This document shows, piece by piece, positions 22,691 through 33,595 of a stretch of 64,000 nucleotides of DNA. Under the pieces are notes generated by a model that made no database searches, was not told where the DNA came from, and saw only the letters and a program-made list of their open reading frames with translations. Source of the DNA: Pholis gunnellus. Taxonomy: Eukaryota > Chordata > Actinopteri > Perciformes > Pholidae. Location of the stretch: contig OU342817.1 of the NCBI GenBank assembly GCA_910591455.2, positions 10,159,915 to 10,223,914 on the forward strand, in the 5' to 3' direction. Every line of letters begins with the position of its first letter. Position 1 is the stretch's first letter. The translations under genes and the position numbers were made by a program.

Positions 22691-25600
22691 ATAAGCAACT
22701 GTTTGTTAACAACTTGCCCCCAAAGTTGCCATAAGTGGCCAGATGCAGTACAAATTTAGAAAGAGTGCAACCAAAAACTAAATATAAACAATAAAGATGA
22801 TCAATTAGATAATAAATGCCAAAAAGTACACAGTTAATGGTATCATCAAAATCCTGAAATGAATAATGTAAAATAATACATAAAGTTTTAGTTTCAATAT
22901 AAACTTTAGCTCATCTGCAGATCAACACATAAGCGTTGCCATAGTGATATGCTGTCTACATGGCTAAAAAGAAAATCTCTCATTGTGAGAAAGGAGCTCC
23001 ATTCAGGGTTTACAGGGTCATATTACCATGCCATGGAGCCCTATTGTCTCATAGTTTTAGCTTTTTTTTTTTTAGCAGGGCTCCTGCTTTTGATCATCGA
23101 TCCCATCTATGACACAGCAACCCTAACTTTGTATGAGAGGGAAGTGCTGGCACCAGGCGCTGGGCACTGCAGGGCCCCTGGTCTTATCAGCAAACAGGTC
23201 ATATGGCCGACTGGCGGGGCATAAAGGCAGGGACACGGTGGGACAGGAGGAGGCAGACCGTGAGAGGGAGGGGTGGGAGAGAGGACTGTGGGACTGCTCC
23301 ATACACGCTGGTGAGGGTTTGTTCTCCCGGGGGACCCCTGCTGTGCTGGACAGGCATGCAGAGGGCAGATAACCACGCCAGAGGATGAATAGATGTGAGA
23401 ACAAAATGAAAAGAGAATAACAACACAATATCTACCCAACATGGTGTTTTTGACGGTGACGCCTTGCTCAAAACATGTCCATCAACTCTTCAGTATTTGA
23501 AAGCTGGGTGTACATTTCTTTGAAAACAGAAATGTAATTAAAATAAATCTATAAATATTTAGAACTTACACTGTACAGGCACATTTGTATTTTGAACAAA
23601 AATGCACTTGCAAGTTTTTGGGTAAATGTGCTTACTCTTGGGTGTTTGTAGCGTACATATTTTACTGGCACAACCTGGTTCTCTTCTTCTCTCACTCTTT
23701 ATTTTCCAGCCCTTTCTCAGAGTGCCTGCAATTCCTCAGGTTGCTGCTGCAGTGGAGGACAGGCCCACAGGGAGCCACCACTGTAATGTTAAACTGAGCC
23801 GTTTACCACGGTGTCTCTGGTGCCAGCAGGCCTGCCTCTCTTAAAAACACACTCTCTTAGATACCTTTTCCAGAGTTCAGCTTACAGCGCTACTTAAATG
23901 AACCAGTCACCCGATTCAATTAGAGCTTTGTTAGAAGCCATTTGAGCAGCAATTAGCTTGATTGTCTGAATAGTGATTTATGGAGCCGGGAGTGAGGTTT
24001 TCCCTCTGCTAGCTCTCCTACATGTCTGGTGGGTATCTGCAGTTATTTGTTAGATGATTTACATTCAGAACAATGACAAGCAGGTGTGGAAAATAAGTGA
24101 TGTGGTGGGTGGAAAGGAAGGGAATGACAGGAAGTTGATGGAAATGATGGAAAAAGAGAGATAGGTTGGAGAAAAGTGACAATGGTGGGATAAAAAAAAG
24201 GCAAGCAAGAATGCAGACAAGCTAACACGATATGTACAGAGAGATATCTAGACAGACAGATGGGCACACAGCACGCACATTTTGATGTGAGGGTGAGCAC
24301 CACAGACAGTGAGTCAGAGAGAGAAGAGAAAGAGGAAGGGAAAGTGATAATATGGGTTGATCCTGGCTCACTTCGATGAGGGACTGGAGCAGAGGGGCCA
24401 GAGCACCACAGCTTCCTCCTCAGGATGTCAGTGAGGAAGGGCCACGCCATGTTTGTCTGGGCTGCTGCCTACTTCTTATCACAATCGCTCTGTCTTCCCT
24501 TTCCCCCTCCTCTTCCTCAATATCACACTACATCGCTAAGTTTTCTATCCGTCCAAAATCTTGAAACAATGTTATTTCTTTTCATGGAGAGCAACTTAAC
24601 AACAACTTCATTGAGATAGTATATCCCATGAAAACTTAAAAAAAAAAAAAAAAAGAAGAAGCGAGTAAGTACATGTTATTTGATCAAACTTTATCAAATT
24701 CAGGGTCAAGAATAAACTTTAAAATCTTAATCACAGTTTCACATAAAGGTCCATCCTGTTAGATATTATGGTGCAGGCTGCCTGTTGTTGATATTTTGAA
24801 AACCATAATCTCCAGCAGGTTATGATCGGAGGTTATGACGTCTCAAAACCTCTCTGGTTACTTATTAACAGTGGCTTTCATGTACTGCTGAGCACAATAA
24901 CCAGAGCAGAGCAGATGAGTCTAGGGGGTTATCATCTGCAAAGATTTACATGCAACATGTTCAGCACAAATTAAACAAAGGGGTCTTTTGGCAAAAAATA
25001 TGTAGTTTGCAATAAATATGCTATTTGTTGAATATTTTTAAAACCATTAACAAGAATGGAATCACTTCTTTTGGAATGTCTTTGAAATTCATATGAACAT
25101 GAATTCATCAATCACCAAAATATATTATATTATAAAATATATATTTAGTGTAAAATTGATACAATCTTTTGCTTATCTGTCAAAATAACTAAAAGTAAAG
25201 TTATCATTATGTTTTATTAGTATATTTAATATGCTGCCGATACATGGTCTGGTTACACCTGTGTCAGACCGAACTGTGCTGCGGAGGTCTGTGACTGTGC
25301 AGGTGTCACTTTGGTAGTGATCAATCTCGTGGAATGGACCCATGCAGTCACCAGGATATTGGCTCTGAACAGTTTGTTTTTTCAGGGGCTAAGGTCAGCG
25401 GAGAGCAGCATATAGAGTGTCCTTCATTCATTTACAGGAACAAAAAACAAAAAAGGGGGTTGTGTATTCTCAGGTACACTAAACTTGAATATAGTGTCAG
25501 ATAACACCCACAGACCTCACATGTACCCAGACCGTGTCCGGCACACCTCCTCCATGCCTCCTCCTGGCCTCTTTATCAGTCGGCAAACAAGTGAAAACGA

Positions 25601-26322
25601 GCGTCTGCCCCTCGTTCTATGGAATTCCAGCCATTCCCTCCGCGTCCCATTTTCCTGCCTGCTAATGTAATCGAAGGGAAACAGAGTCAGCTTCCCAACG
25701 CCACAACCTCCAGATAAGACCCATTTATCACGTTGTACCTCTGCGGCTCGCTCCGCTTCGGCCCGACCAGATTGAGGCTCAGACCCTGTCAAATCACTGA
25801 ACCTGTCTCCAGAGGGATAGCGTGTATTGGTGTCTGGCCGAGGTCTGGCTTTTGGCTCATATGAAATGGAAGGAATGATAGCGAGACACATCTCAGTCAG
25901 GGGCTGAGCCTCTGACCTGAAAGAAGTAACATTCGGTTGGCATGTTAGATGAAATTAATGCAGAAAGGGTAGCGAGGTGGCAAGGATGGCAGTCATAGGA
26001 ACTGGAAGAAAGAGTGAGAAACATTTTAGTAACACGGTTTTAGAAAATGTCGATCTAGCATATAGGCGTTGACACATTAAGCAGTAAAAATGACTCATGT
26101 TGGTATAGGCCTGTTCAGCATTCAGACATTAAGTAAGCGCCTCTCTGAAAGGACCAGTGTCTCACCTTTAATCTCAACAGAGGTGCATGTTGATTACAAA
26201 TGATGGGACTTTCCTGTGAATTTGTCAAATTTGTCAGGGGAAAACATGATGACATTTGCCTCAAGATCAATCTGTCCACTCAACTCGGTGGTGGTGCGGC
26301 AAAGTGCCAGAAGTCTCAGCAG
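22691..26322. other. Intergenic sequence with candidate regulatory islands
   Basis: No gene is seen. Repeat-free islands lie at about 23130-23245, 23690-24010 and 25520-25880. A poly(A) run of about 17 is at 24638-24654, and AT-rich sequence fills 24960-25240. Confidence 0.55.
23885..24010. promoter_or_regulatory. Candidate enhancer-like island (paired CAATTAG motifs)
   Basis: CAATTAG at 23917-23923 and GCAATTAGC at 23949-23957 are followed by a Hox/Cdx-like GATTTATGG at 23975-23983, in unique sequence without repeats or coding potential. The spacing and composition resemble vertebrate conserved non-coding elements. Conservation itself was not tested. Confidence 0.28.
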
Positions 26323-26348
26323 ACACGCACACACACACACACACACGC

Positions 26349-26382
<34 letters not shown>
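26323..26382. repeat. Compound (AC)n/(GCAC)n microsatellite
   Basis: A CA tract of about 60 bases with scattered CG interruptions (acgcac), which indicates ageing of the array. Open frames across it are low-complexity artefacts. Confidence 0.97.
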
Positions 26383-26384
<2 letters not shown>

Positions 26385-27163
26385 AGGTCCATACTCATGT
26401 ACACAACCACACATTGCATGCATGGCAGGGTCAAAAACAGGAGGTTTAGGTCAGAGTCGTTGTCTGTGTCTGTTTTTTACCACGCTTGATTGAATTAAAC
26501 AAGGTTCAGCGTCGTTAAATGTTGTGTCAAGCACTAATCCTCTCACCTCTTTGGTTTCAGGACACGGGAGATTTAGTCTGCTCGCTGTCTGTAAAGGCGG
26601 ACTACATTAGTGCTGGTCTTGGCTGAAAAGACTGCTTGTATTTCAGGAGGTAGGTCTTTTCCCTCAATGCATGGAAATTCTTAAAACACTGGCATGACTT
26701 CAGGAAAACATTACCTGTGGCAGTGTTCGTGGTGTAGAGGGCACTGTGTGCCAGCCTTCGATGGCCGCTCCGCCGGCAGGGAAGCCTGACAGAGTTACCT
26801 ACTTAGGGTTTCCATGTGCGCCCTCACCAGGCACACTACTTGGCCAGCAGGAGATCCAAATTGCCTGTGGCGGCTCTCCTGGAAATAGAACCTACAGTGC
26901 TGCAGTCTCCTGAAATGCCTGTCATGTCTACAAAGACCAGAACTCAACCCCTGGACGGAATAATAACCACACATGTGACACTAAACATGTCAATCAGCGA
27001 CCTCAGCATGATTTTTGGCATTGTGTGCCAGAGAGTCCCAACTAGTCAGTGAACGTTTTTTCATTAGTAAGGTTGAATACTGCAACAACTGCAGTTTATT
27101 AAAATGTAGGTTTTAATTGTGGCCAGCGGTTCAATCTGTTATAATGACATGCTCACTAAAAGG
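26383..27163. other. Intergenic sequence, nothing notable
   Basis: Unique-looking sequence without recognised gene or repeat. Confidence 0.5.
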
Positions 27164-27360
27164 CAGTGGTGGAAAGTAACTAAGTACATTTAATCAAGCA
27201 CTGTACTTCAGTACAGTTTTGAGATACTACCATTTAGGTATTTCCTTTTTATGCTACTTTATACTCAACTACCTTTCAGATGGAAATGTTGTACTCTTTA
27301 CTCCACTTCATTTATGTCATAACTTTTGTTACCGGTTACTTTGCAGATTCAGATTAATAA
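27164..27360 (+). mobile_element. Truncated copy (left half) of the cagtggtggaaagtaac-type element
   Basis: It starts with the intact terminal sequence cagtggtggaaagtaac at 27164 and runs through aagtacatttaatcaagcac, tttatgctactttatactc and gttaccggttactttgca, then loses similarity near 27360. The left half of the copy at 11366-12066 matches in the same order. The right half is missing, so this is a truncated remnant. Confidence 0.75.
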
Positions 27361-29463
27361 TACAAGTGGGGATTGTAGATAAATATAGTCCATAGATCTG
27401 TCTGAACATTTTACATCCAAGAACAGTCTGCTGACATTACTGGCAGAGATGTAATGTCCCTGAAATGCTTATTAGTGCCACAGGCCTGGGCAGCTAAATG
27501 AACTACTGACGAGGACATATTTTTGGGTGGCAGATGATGGTTTCACTCATCAAGAGGATACAATGATTCCACAGATGCATGCCCATTGTTGAATGAGCAT
27601 TGCATTAAAACAGTAATCAGTACATTCGTCCATTTCTTTGCCTTTCAAAATATTATTTATGTTGCCATAGTTTTTTGTTTCCAAAGGTTACTTCTTTAGT
27701 TTTAATCGATTTTGCTGACACAATTAACACTCCCCGAGTAATTAGTATTCAAGATTTCATCATTAGGCGACCTGACTAAGAGAGAGTTGATTGAAAAAAT
27801 GGTTTTAGCCAACACAAGTGACTGAATATACCAGGAAAATCCTGAGCGAACTGAATTGCGGAAGGGTTTGTTTACTGCTTATAAATTCAACTTGTTTACC
27901 TCAAAACATATGCTATCAATGATGCAGCCCAACATACTCCTGTGATGCTAGAGGCCAAACAAATCTTTACATAATTTTCTGGGTCATCTTCAAGACAGTA
28001 GAGTAGTGGAGGCAACCAAGGACTATCTGTCTGATGACTTAAACAGTAATTTGGCTCTCCAGTCGAGGGAGTGTCCGCACTCAATCATTATTGACCACCT
28101 GACCCCTCTCCACTGTCTGACTCTCTTGCCCGAGCAGAAGAACAGGATATTCTCAGCAAGAGCTCCACTTTTCTATTCACCCATTTGTGTATCTCTATAA
28201 CTACACTCCAGCATGTGGCAACACAAAAGAGAAAAAGAGATTGTCAGTGTGACATGCTGCAGTAGCCTGATGAGGCTTGGCCTGTGGTATCCGGGTGGAG
28301 TACGGTGGCAAGTTGTGGATGGAAAGGCCTGTGTTTCATCTCCTAGACAGAGAGAATAAGAGGGAGAGAGAAAGAGTGAGATGGAGAGCAGTGGAGAGGG
28401 AGTTAGAGCAAGAGAGGCCAGGGAGGTGAGGGAGCGCAGCTGACAGGAGCTTCCTCTGGGTCCGGTGCCTGTTTTCCAAAGGAAGTCAGGAGGCCTAATC
28501 TGTGGCCCCAGAGGAGGGGGACCTGGTGGCCCCCGCTTATTGTCCATTTTATCATCTCCTGCTTTTGATGGGCCATTCTCCATATGGACAGGGACTTATC
28601 ATGAAAAAGAGCCACAGCAGACAGACAGGACTGCTTAGAGAAACTCAGAAAGAAGCTTGCACGCGTCATCAAAATTGATTTTTGTGAATATTTGTGAGGG
28701 TTTTATTCTTTGAAATAGGCACAGGCATTTTCTAACATGACAGCAATCTCGGCTGCAAATCTGCAACTGTGTGCACACATGCTTAAGTACAGATCAATTG
28801 TATATCTACCATAGTTTAGACGACAGATTAGAGATGTAATCCTCCCCAGAAACTGTGGCTCTTTTCCCCCATCTTGTGTGGCATCTAAGAGGAAAAGTCA
28901 ATCAGACAAAAGCTTTGTGGCTTGTAGGGTCAGGACGTCGATGCAACCACTACAGCCACAGTTTGTCAGGCCGTCACTTCATAATGAACAGCTGAGGAAG
29001 TCACATACAACCACATGCACGCATATACACACACACAAACACATATACACGCAAAATTATCCACCGGATAGACATTATCAAAACGCAAAGTAAACACAGC
29101 AAGGCAGACAACTGTGAATCCATCCACTCATTTCTACAGCCTCACGTTCTGTTCTTCTTTACTCTCTTAGCTTCCTGAATATGAGGCGTTTGTTTTTAAT
29201 AAGTCAGATATTAACTGTGTGTACTGTTTCTCTAGTTGACCATAACTAATATGTGCACTAAGAGGCACTGCATCAGATTCCCTACATCCTTCCACTCCTC
29301 CTGCTCCTCATGCTATTTTGGAGCTCTTCAACGCCCTCCCCCCTTTGTTCCCACTGATTAGGGGGTCTGCTGCAGGGAGTGGGCCTTGCAGCAGGGATGT
29401 CCGATGACCGGGACCCTTCCTCTTAGGGTTGCCAAGACACTCAGGTGTTTGCATGGACACACA

Positions 29464-29464
<1 letters not shown>
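27361..29464. other. Intergenic sequence, no gene seen
   Basis: A repeat-free GC-richer stretch at about 28430-28610 carries cccgcttattgtccatttta-type sequence and could be regulatory. A purine-rich GA stretch is at 28344-28425. No exon is recognised. Confidence 0.5.
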
Positions 29465-29508
<44 letters not shown>

Positions 29509-29528
29509 ACACACACACACGCACACAC
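29465..29528. repeat. (CA)n microsatellite with interruptions
   Basis: A CA tract of about 64 bases, interrupted by TG near 29507-29508 and by a G at 29521. Confidence 0.97.
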
Positions 29529-31774
29529 TTCCTCCTCCTTGTATCCCCCACCTGCAACTGTAATTGTCATCTGCTGCTGGAGCTATTATTGTCATAATCA
29601 TCGCCATCGTGACTATTATGACTAATGTTAACCTAACCACCATCTGTTGGGTGCTTTCACCACTGCAGAACTGGTTTGGCTGGAGGTCAGCTCCATTTTT
29701 TTTTTTTTTTTTTTTGTTTTTCTGCGGTTGAAAACACTGGAAGCAGAAGCCATGTGGATGGATTTTAGTATACTGACTTACAACACTGTGTTATATATTT
29801 GCTGTCAGTGACTGCGAAGCACAGGTCATCTAAAGTGCAATGCTTTTAAATTTGTTTCTGGGCATTGTAGATGTTCCTGTAATCATCGTTATCAACTCAG
29901 CGGGGGGTTGGTCTATCCAGTTTTGCCAGGTTTGTGAGTGGAGACAACCACGGCAGCAGTAAACATGCCGCCATACATTACCCTGTTTCTCTGTCCCATA
30001 GGCCTACTGTACTTTGCTTGTTTCTACCTCCCATGGTGAGGATGAGGGTTGGACTTTTGGTAGGACTTGTGCTGTCACTACCCGATTGTTAACCCGTAAC
30101 AAATGACGACTTGCTGTTGCTGCACATTTTGCAACTCTAGCCTCCCTAACTGCTCGCCTGTCATACTCAAAACATTGATGGTGCAACAGAGACACAAAGC
30201 CAAAGACAAAACAGGAATAATTCATCAAAATGAATCTCTCTCTCTCCTTTTATTATCATTCATTTCACAGTGGACTAGAGCTGCACGAAGAACAGATTTA
30301 CCACGTGATTAACTGCAACAGAGCATCGTTAATGGGTTGGAAAGAGTACTTAAGCATCCATAGCACAGTAGGCATGTCAAGCTTTGGATTTCGGTGTGCA
30401 AGAGAGATAAACAATAGCTAAAGAGTTTGAAAGGTATCTTCTTTTAAATTTGTATGAAACCAAAGGTATGAGGAATTGATTCAACTGTGTTAATCGGACT
30501 GTTAGCATGTCTGACTAACTAGATTACATCAACAAACTAGCCTTATTTCCAAAGGCAAAGGGCATGTAAATAACTAACTAGTTCATTTTGTGGGGTTGGT
30601 TTCATTATGAAAATACCCGCTCAGGCGTGGATGATCCACCCAAGATGCTCCCATATCAGACTTTAGAGTAACGTGTGGCTTTTTATATGGTTGTAACTCA
30701 TCCTCAGTGCACTTCATTTTCACAAGAGAAAAAAAAGGATCTGTTTGAAATTAGAAACAATAAGACATAAATCTAAACCTACATCCAATATTAATGTTAG
30801 CAGAAATAACATTTTCAATTGAATTTATAATAGCTTGTACGATAAAACGAATGCTAACAAGTTCTGCCTTGAATTGTACAAACAATGGCTCTTTATCATC
30901 AGCTGGTAGGGATCCTGATTTTTTGTAATAGGGATATGTTACGTCTTTGTCTTTCAGCATTACAGTGAATGTAGCCATCATGTGCATATTTAAGACTCCA
31001 GTACAGCCGTCTCGTTAAAACGAGTCCACTAGAAACATTAACATTCACTCTGCTGGACGCAGAGTTTTCAACCAGCTCATAAGTTTTCCCAATTATTAAC
31101 TTACAGCTACATAGGATCTGCTGGCGACTGTCGTCATTTAAGTGGATATAAAATCAACATTTGTCTAAGACCTATTGTGTCAAAAATAACGGATCATTTT
31201 GAAGCACCCTCAAGGCTCCACAAGCACTATAACTGTCTCCCTCTGTCTCTCCCCCCTTTTCTCGCTCTGCCGAGCTATGCATCAGGCAGAATAGAGAGCT
31301 GACCTCAGCCCTTTTCAAAAGGAGCCTCTAATCCAGCATTCTTAACTCGATTACAGAGTGTCAGAGGGATCAGAGAGGCTCTCTCACCTGTCATCCATCA
31401 CAGCGACGAGACACAACTTTGAGCCAGTCCCACCAGCAAATGAGAGAGCGACGTTTAAGGGAGTGCTAAGTAGTGTTTCAAACATTTCTACTGTACACGA
31501 GGGAGCAATTACAAATGTTCAACCTCTACAGCGTTTGTGTGTTTGCTCATTTCTGTGTCAAACAACAGTAATCTGTAACAATACAGTGCACAAAATGCTG
31601 AGAGTGAGAAGAACAAATCATAAACTGATAAGTGATTCTTGAATAACTAAGGCCGTGTAGCAGATAATCACAAGTTACTTTTTAAATCTGAAGTTATCCG
31701 TGACTTAGATATGCTATGTTAATGAAGCATGATGAAATAATTACATCATAAATATCTGTGATCTACATATTGAC
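29529..31774. other. Intergenic sequence, no gene seen
   Basis: It contains a poly(T) run of 20 at 29696-29715. A repeat-free stretch at about 31270-31460 includes TAATCC-type words. No exon or recognised mobile element was seen. Confidence 0.5.
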
Positions 31775-32130
31775 CAACACGTTCTTGGTCAAAATCCTTG
31801 GTGTTGCTTTCAAACGTACTGGGCATCCGAGTGTGTCAAGCTATGACACTAAACTACGGTCACAGTAAACATGAATTCAAGCTAAACCACTAAATTAGGT
31901 TTGGGCAACAAAAAGTTCGGAAAAACATCATGTTTGGGCTTAAAATAAGTAGACAAAGTATAAGTTAAACAACGTAACTTAAGAAAGGGAAACAACTTCA
32001 AAATAACTCAACATGCACTTTGGGACCCAAACAGTGTTTCCACTACCACGAACTCCCACACTGTGTGTTTTTATACTATGTCATCACTCTCCCGGAGCAT
32101 TTAGTCTGATTGTCTAATAATGATGTACAT
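31775..32130. mobile_element. Teleost dispersed repeat, non-coding
   Basis: Phrases such as ggtttgggcaacaaaaagtt, aacgtaacttaagaaaggga and gggacccaaacagtgtttcc recall a very common percomorph dispersed repeat (tttgggcaacaaaa, gtaacttaagaaa, ggcccaaacagtgttcgaac). The copy is clearly diverged. Edges are approximate and the superfamily is not known to me. Confidence 0.55.
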
Positions 32131-33204
32131 GTTTACATTGTAGTTACAATGCTAAATGGGAGTGACAAGTGTCGCCATTTTTTTCATCCCTGGAATAGGA
32201 ATCGACTGGACTTCAGCTCATGGTACCTTAATGTAGAGAACAAGTGACCACCACCACCGGAGGCAAAAAACATTTTGATATTTCAACTCTCTCTCTCTCC
32301 CTCTCTTCCTTTCACTCTCTCTTGCCAGGCATGTTGTGTGAAGGCAGGAAGGAGAAGGATTCACCGGTGGCTCATTAAAAGCCATTAGGGAGCAGCACAC
32401 AGACAGGATGCGGGCAGTGAATAGAGGAAAGCAGGGCAGGGCTGAGGACACCGTTACTCTCTTAACCCCCACCCACCCCACGCCTCCTCTCCACTCCATC
32501 ACTCACACACACACACACAAGCTTACACACTGTTATCTTCTCCATGCAGCACTTCCTATGGCCCCACACATATTCCAACAAGCCCCTGCTCACAGCTCTG
32601 CCAACTCAGTCTGTGTCGAACAGGCCCCAGCGATAACACGTTTTTCACTCCGCTGCTATCACTATCTCTTTGTCTGACACCTTATCTTTCGTTCACTCCC
32701 ATTGTTTGTACATCTCTTTGCCCTTTCTCACCTCGGCCTCTACGTCTCTTTTGATAGTTGCCATCTTTTTTGGCACAATGCGTACAGTGACGGACCGGAA
32801 AGGCCTCTATAAAAGCAGAGCGAGCTCCGGTACACAGCCTTGCGTACTGTCTGGGGCCTGAGGGTCACAGAGTTATTTAAAAAAAAAAAAAGAGGTCTGT
32901 CAGGTTGGGATCATGGCCCTGTGGCGTCAAACAGAAGCTCCACCTGAATGTGACCTGGGGCCTGGCGAGGGTAGAGACAGGCATTATCAGTAGCACGAAT
33001 GGGAGCGATGAACAAATCAGGAGGGTCGTCCACAGGAGAAATCTGTGAAACGTGTGACAGGGATTTTTCACACGAGCCTGGTTAAGACAGATCCAGTGTT
33101 GTCAATGTTTAATATGGAGCAACAAATCAAACTGCTGCAAGCGTGCAAGGCTCGTGTGAAACGTATTTCTGAAACTCCAAATTCAACAATGTCAGCTGTC
33201 ATTA
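32131..33204. other. Intergenic sequence with a TATA-like motif
   Basis: A short (CA)8-like tract lies near 32504-32519. A TATAAAAG box at 32808-32815 sits in moderately GC-rich sequence. An A12 run is at about 32880-32891. No exon follows in an obvious way. Confidence 0.5.
32808..32815 (+). promoter_or_regulatory. TATA-box-like sequence TATAAAAG
   Basis: It is a strong match to a TATA box, in the context gcctctataaaagcagagcg, with a possible start site about 30 bases downstream near 32838-32842. No gene is recognised downstream, so it may be an unannotated promoter or chance. Confidence 0.2.
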
Positions 33205-33595
33205 AGCGTAGAGCAGGTGGACCCAAACGCAGAAAACAGGCAACAAGAGCTTGAAGAAATGATTCTTAATCGCGGGTCTGTGCAGGCAAGGCCGAACTGG
33301 ACACAACAAATCAAGGATCCAGCCAAGACTGAGGTGAAAACCAGGACTTAAATACAAACTAATATGACGAGAGGATCGAGTGCAGGTGGAGAGATGGGCT
33401 GAGAAGCTCCGGTGAGGAGAATGAGGTGATTGGGCAGGAGAACATTGGCTGAGAAGAACTAACGAGGCTGATTCAAAGGAGGTGTGTAGATGTGCAAAGG
33501 AGGGAAAGGCAGTACAGAAAACACCAAAGACAACTCGTTCCAGTCTACAAAACGTCTGAGGGCATCTGGACGCCGTGCCAGACTGTGACACCAAT
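33205..33595. mobile_element. Teleost dispersed repeat (gtggacccaaacgcag type)
   Basis: It starts gtagagcaggtggacccaaa and passes through aggacttaaatacaaacta and aggtgattgggcaggagaac. It ends ctcgttccagtctacaaaac and gtgccagactgtgacacc. I recognise the arrangement as a common non-coding dispersed element of percomorph fish. The 157-codon minus-strand frame over it (33202-33675) is therefore an artefact. Confidence 0.65.
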
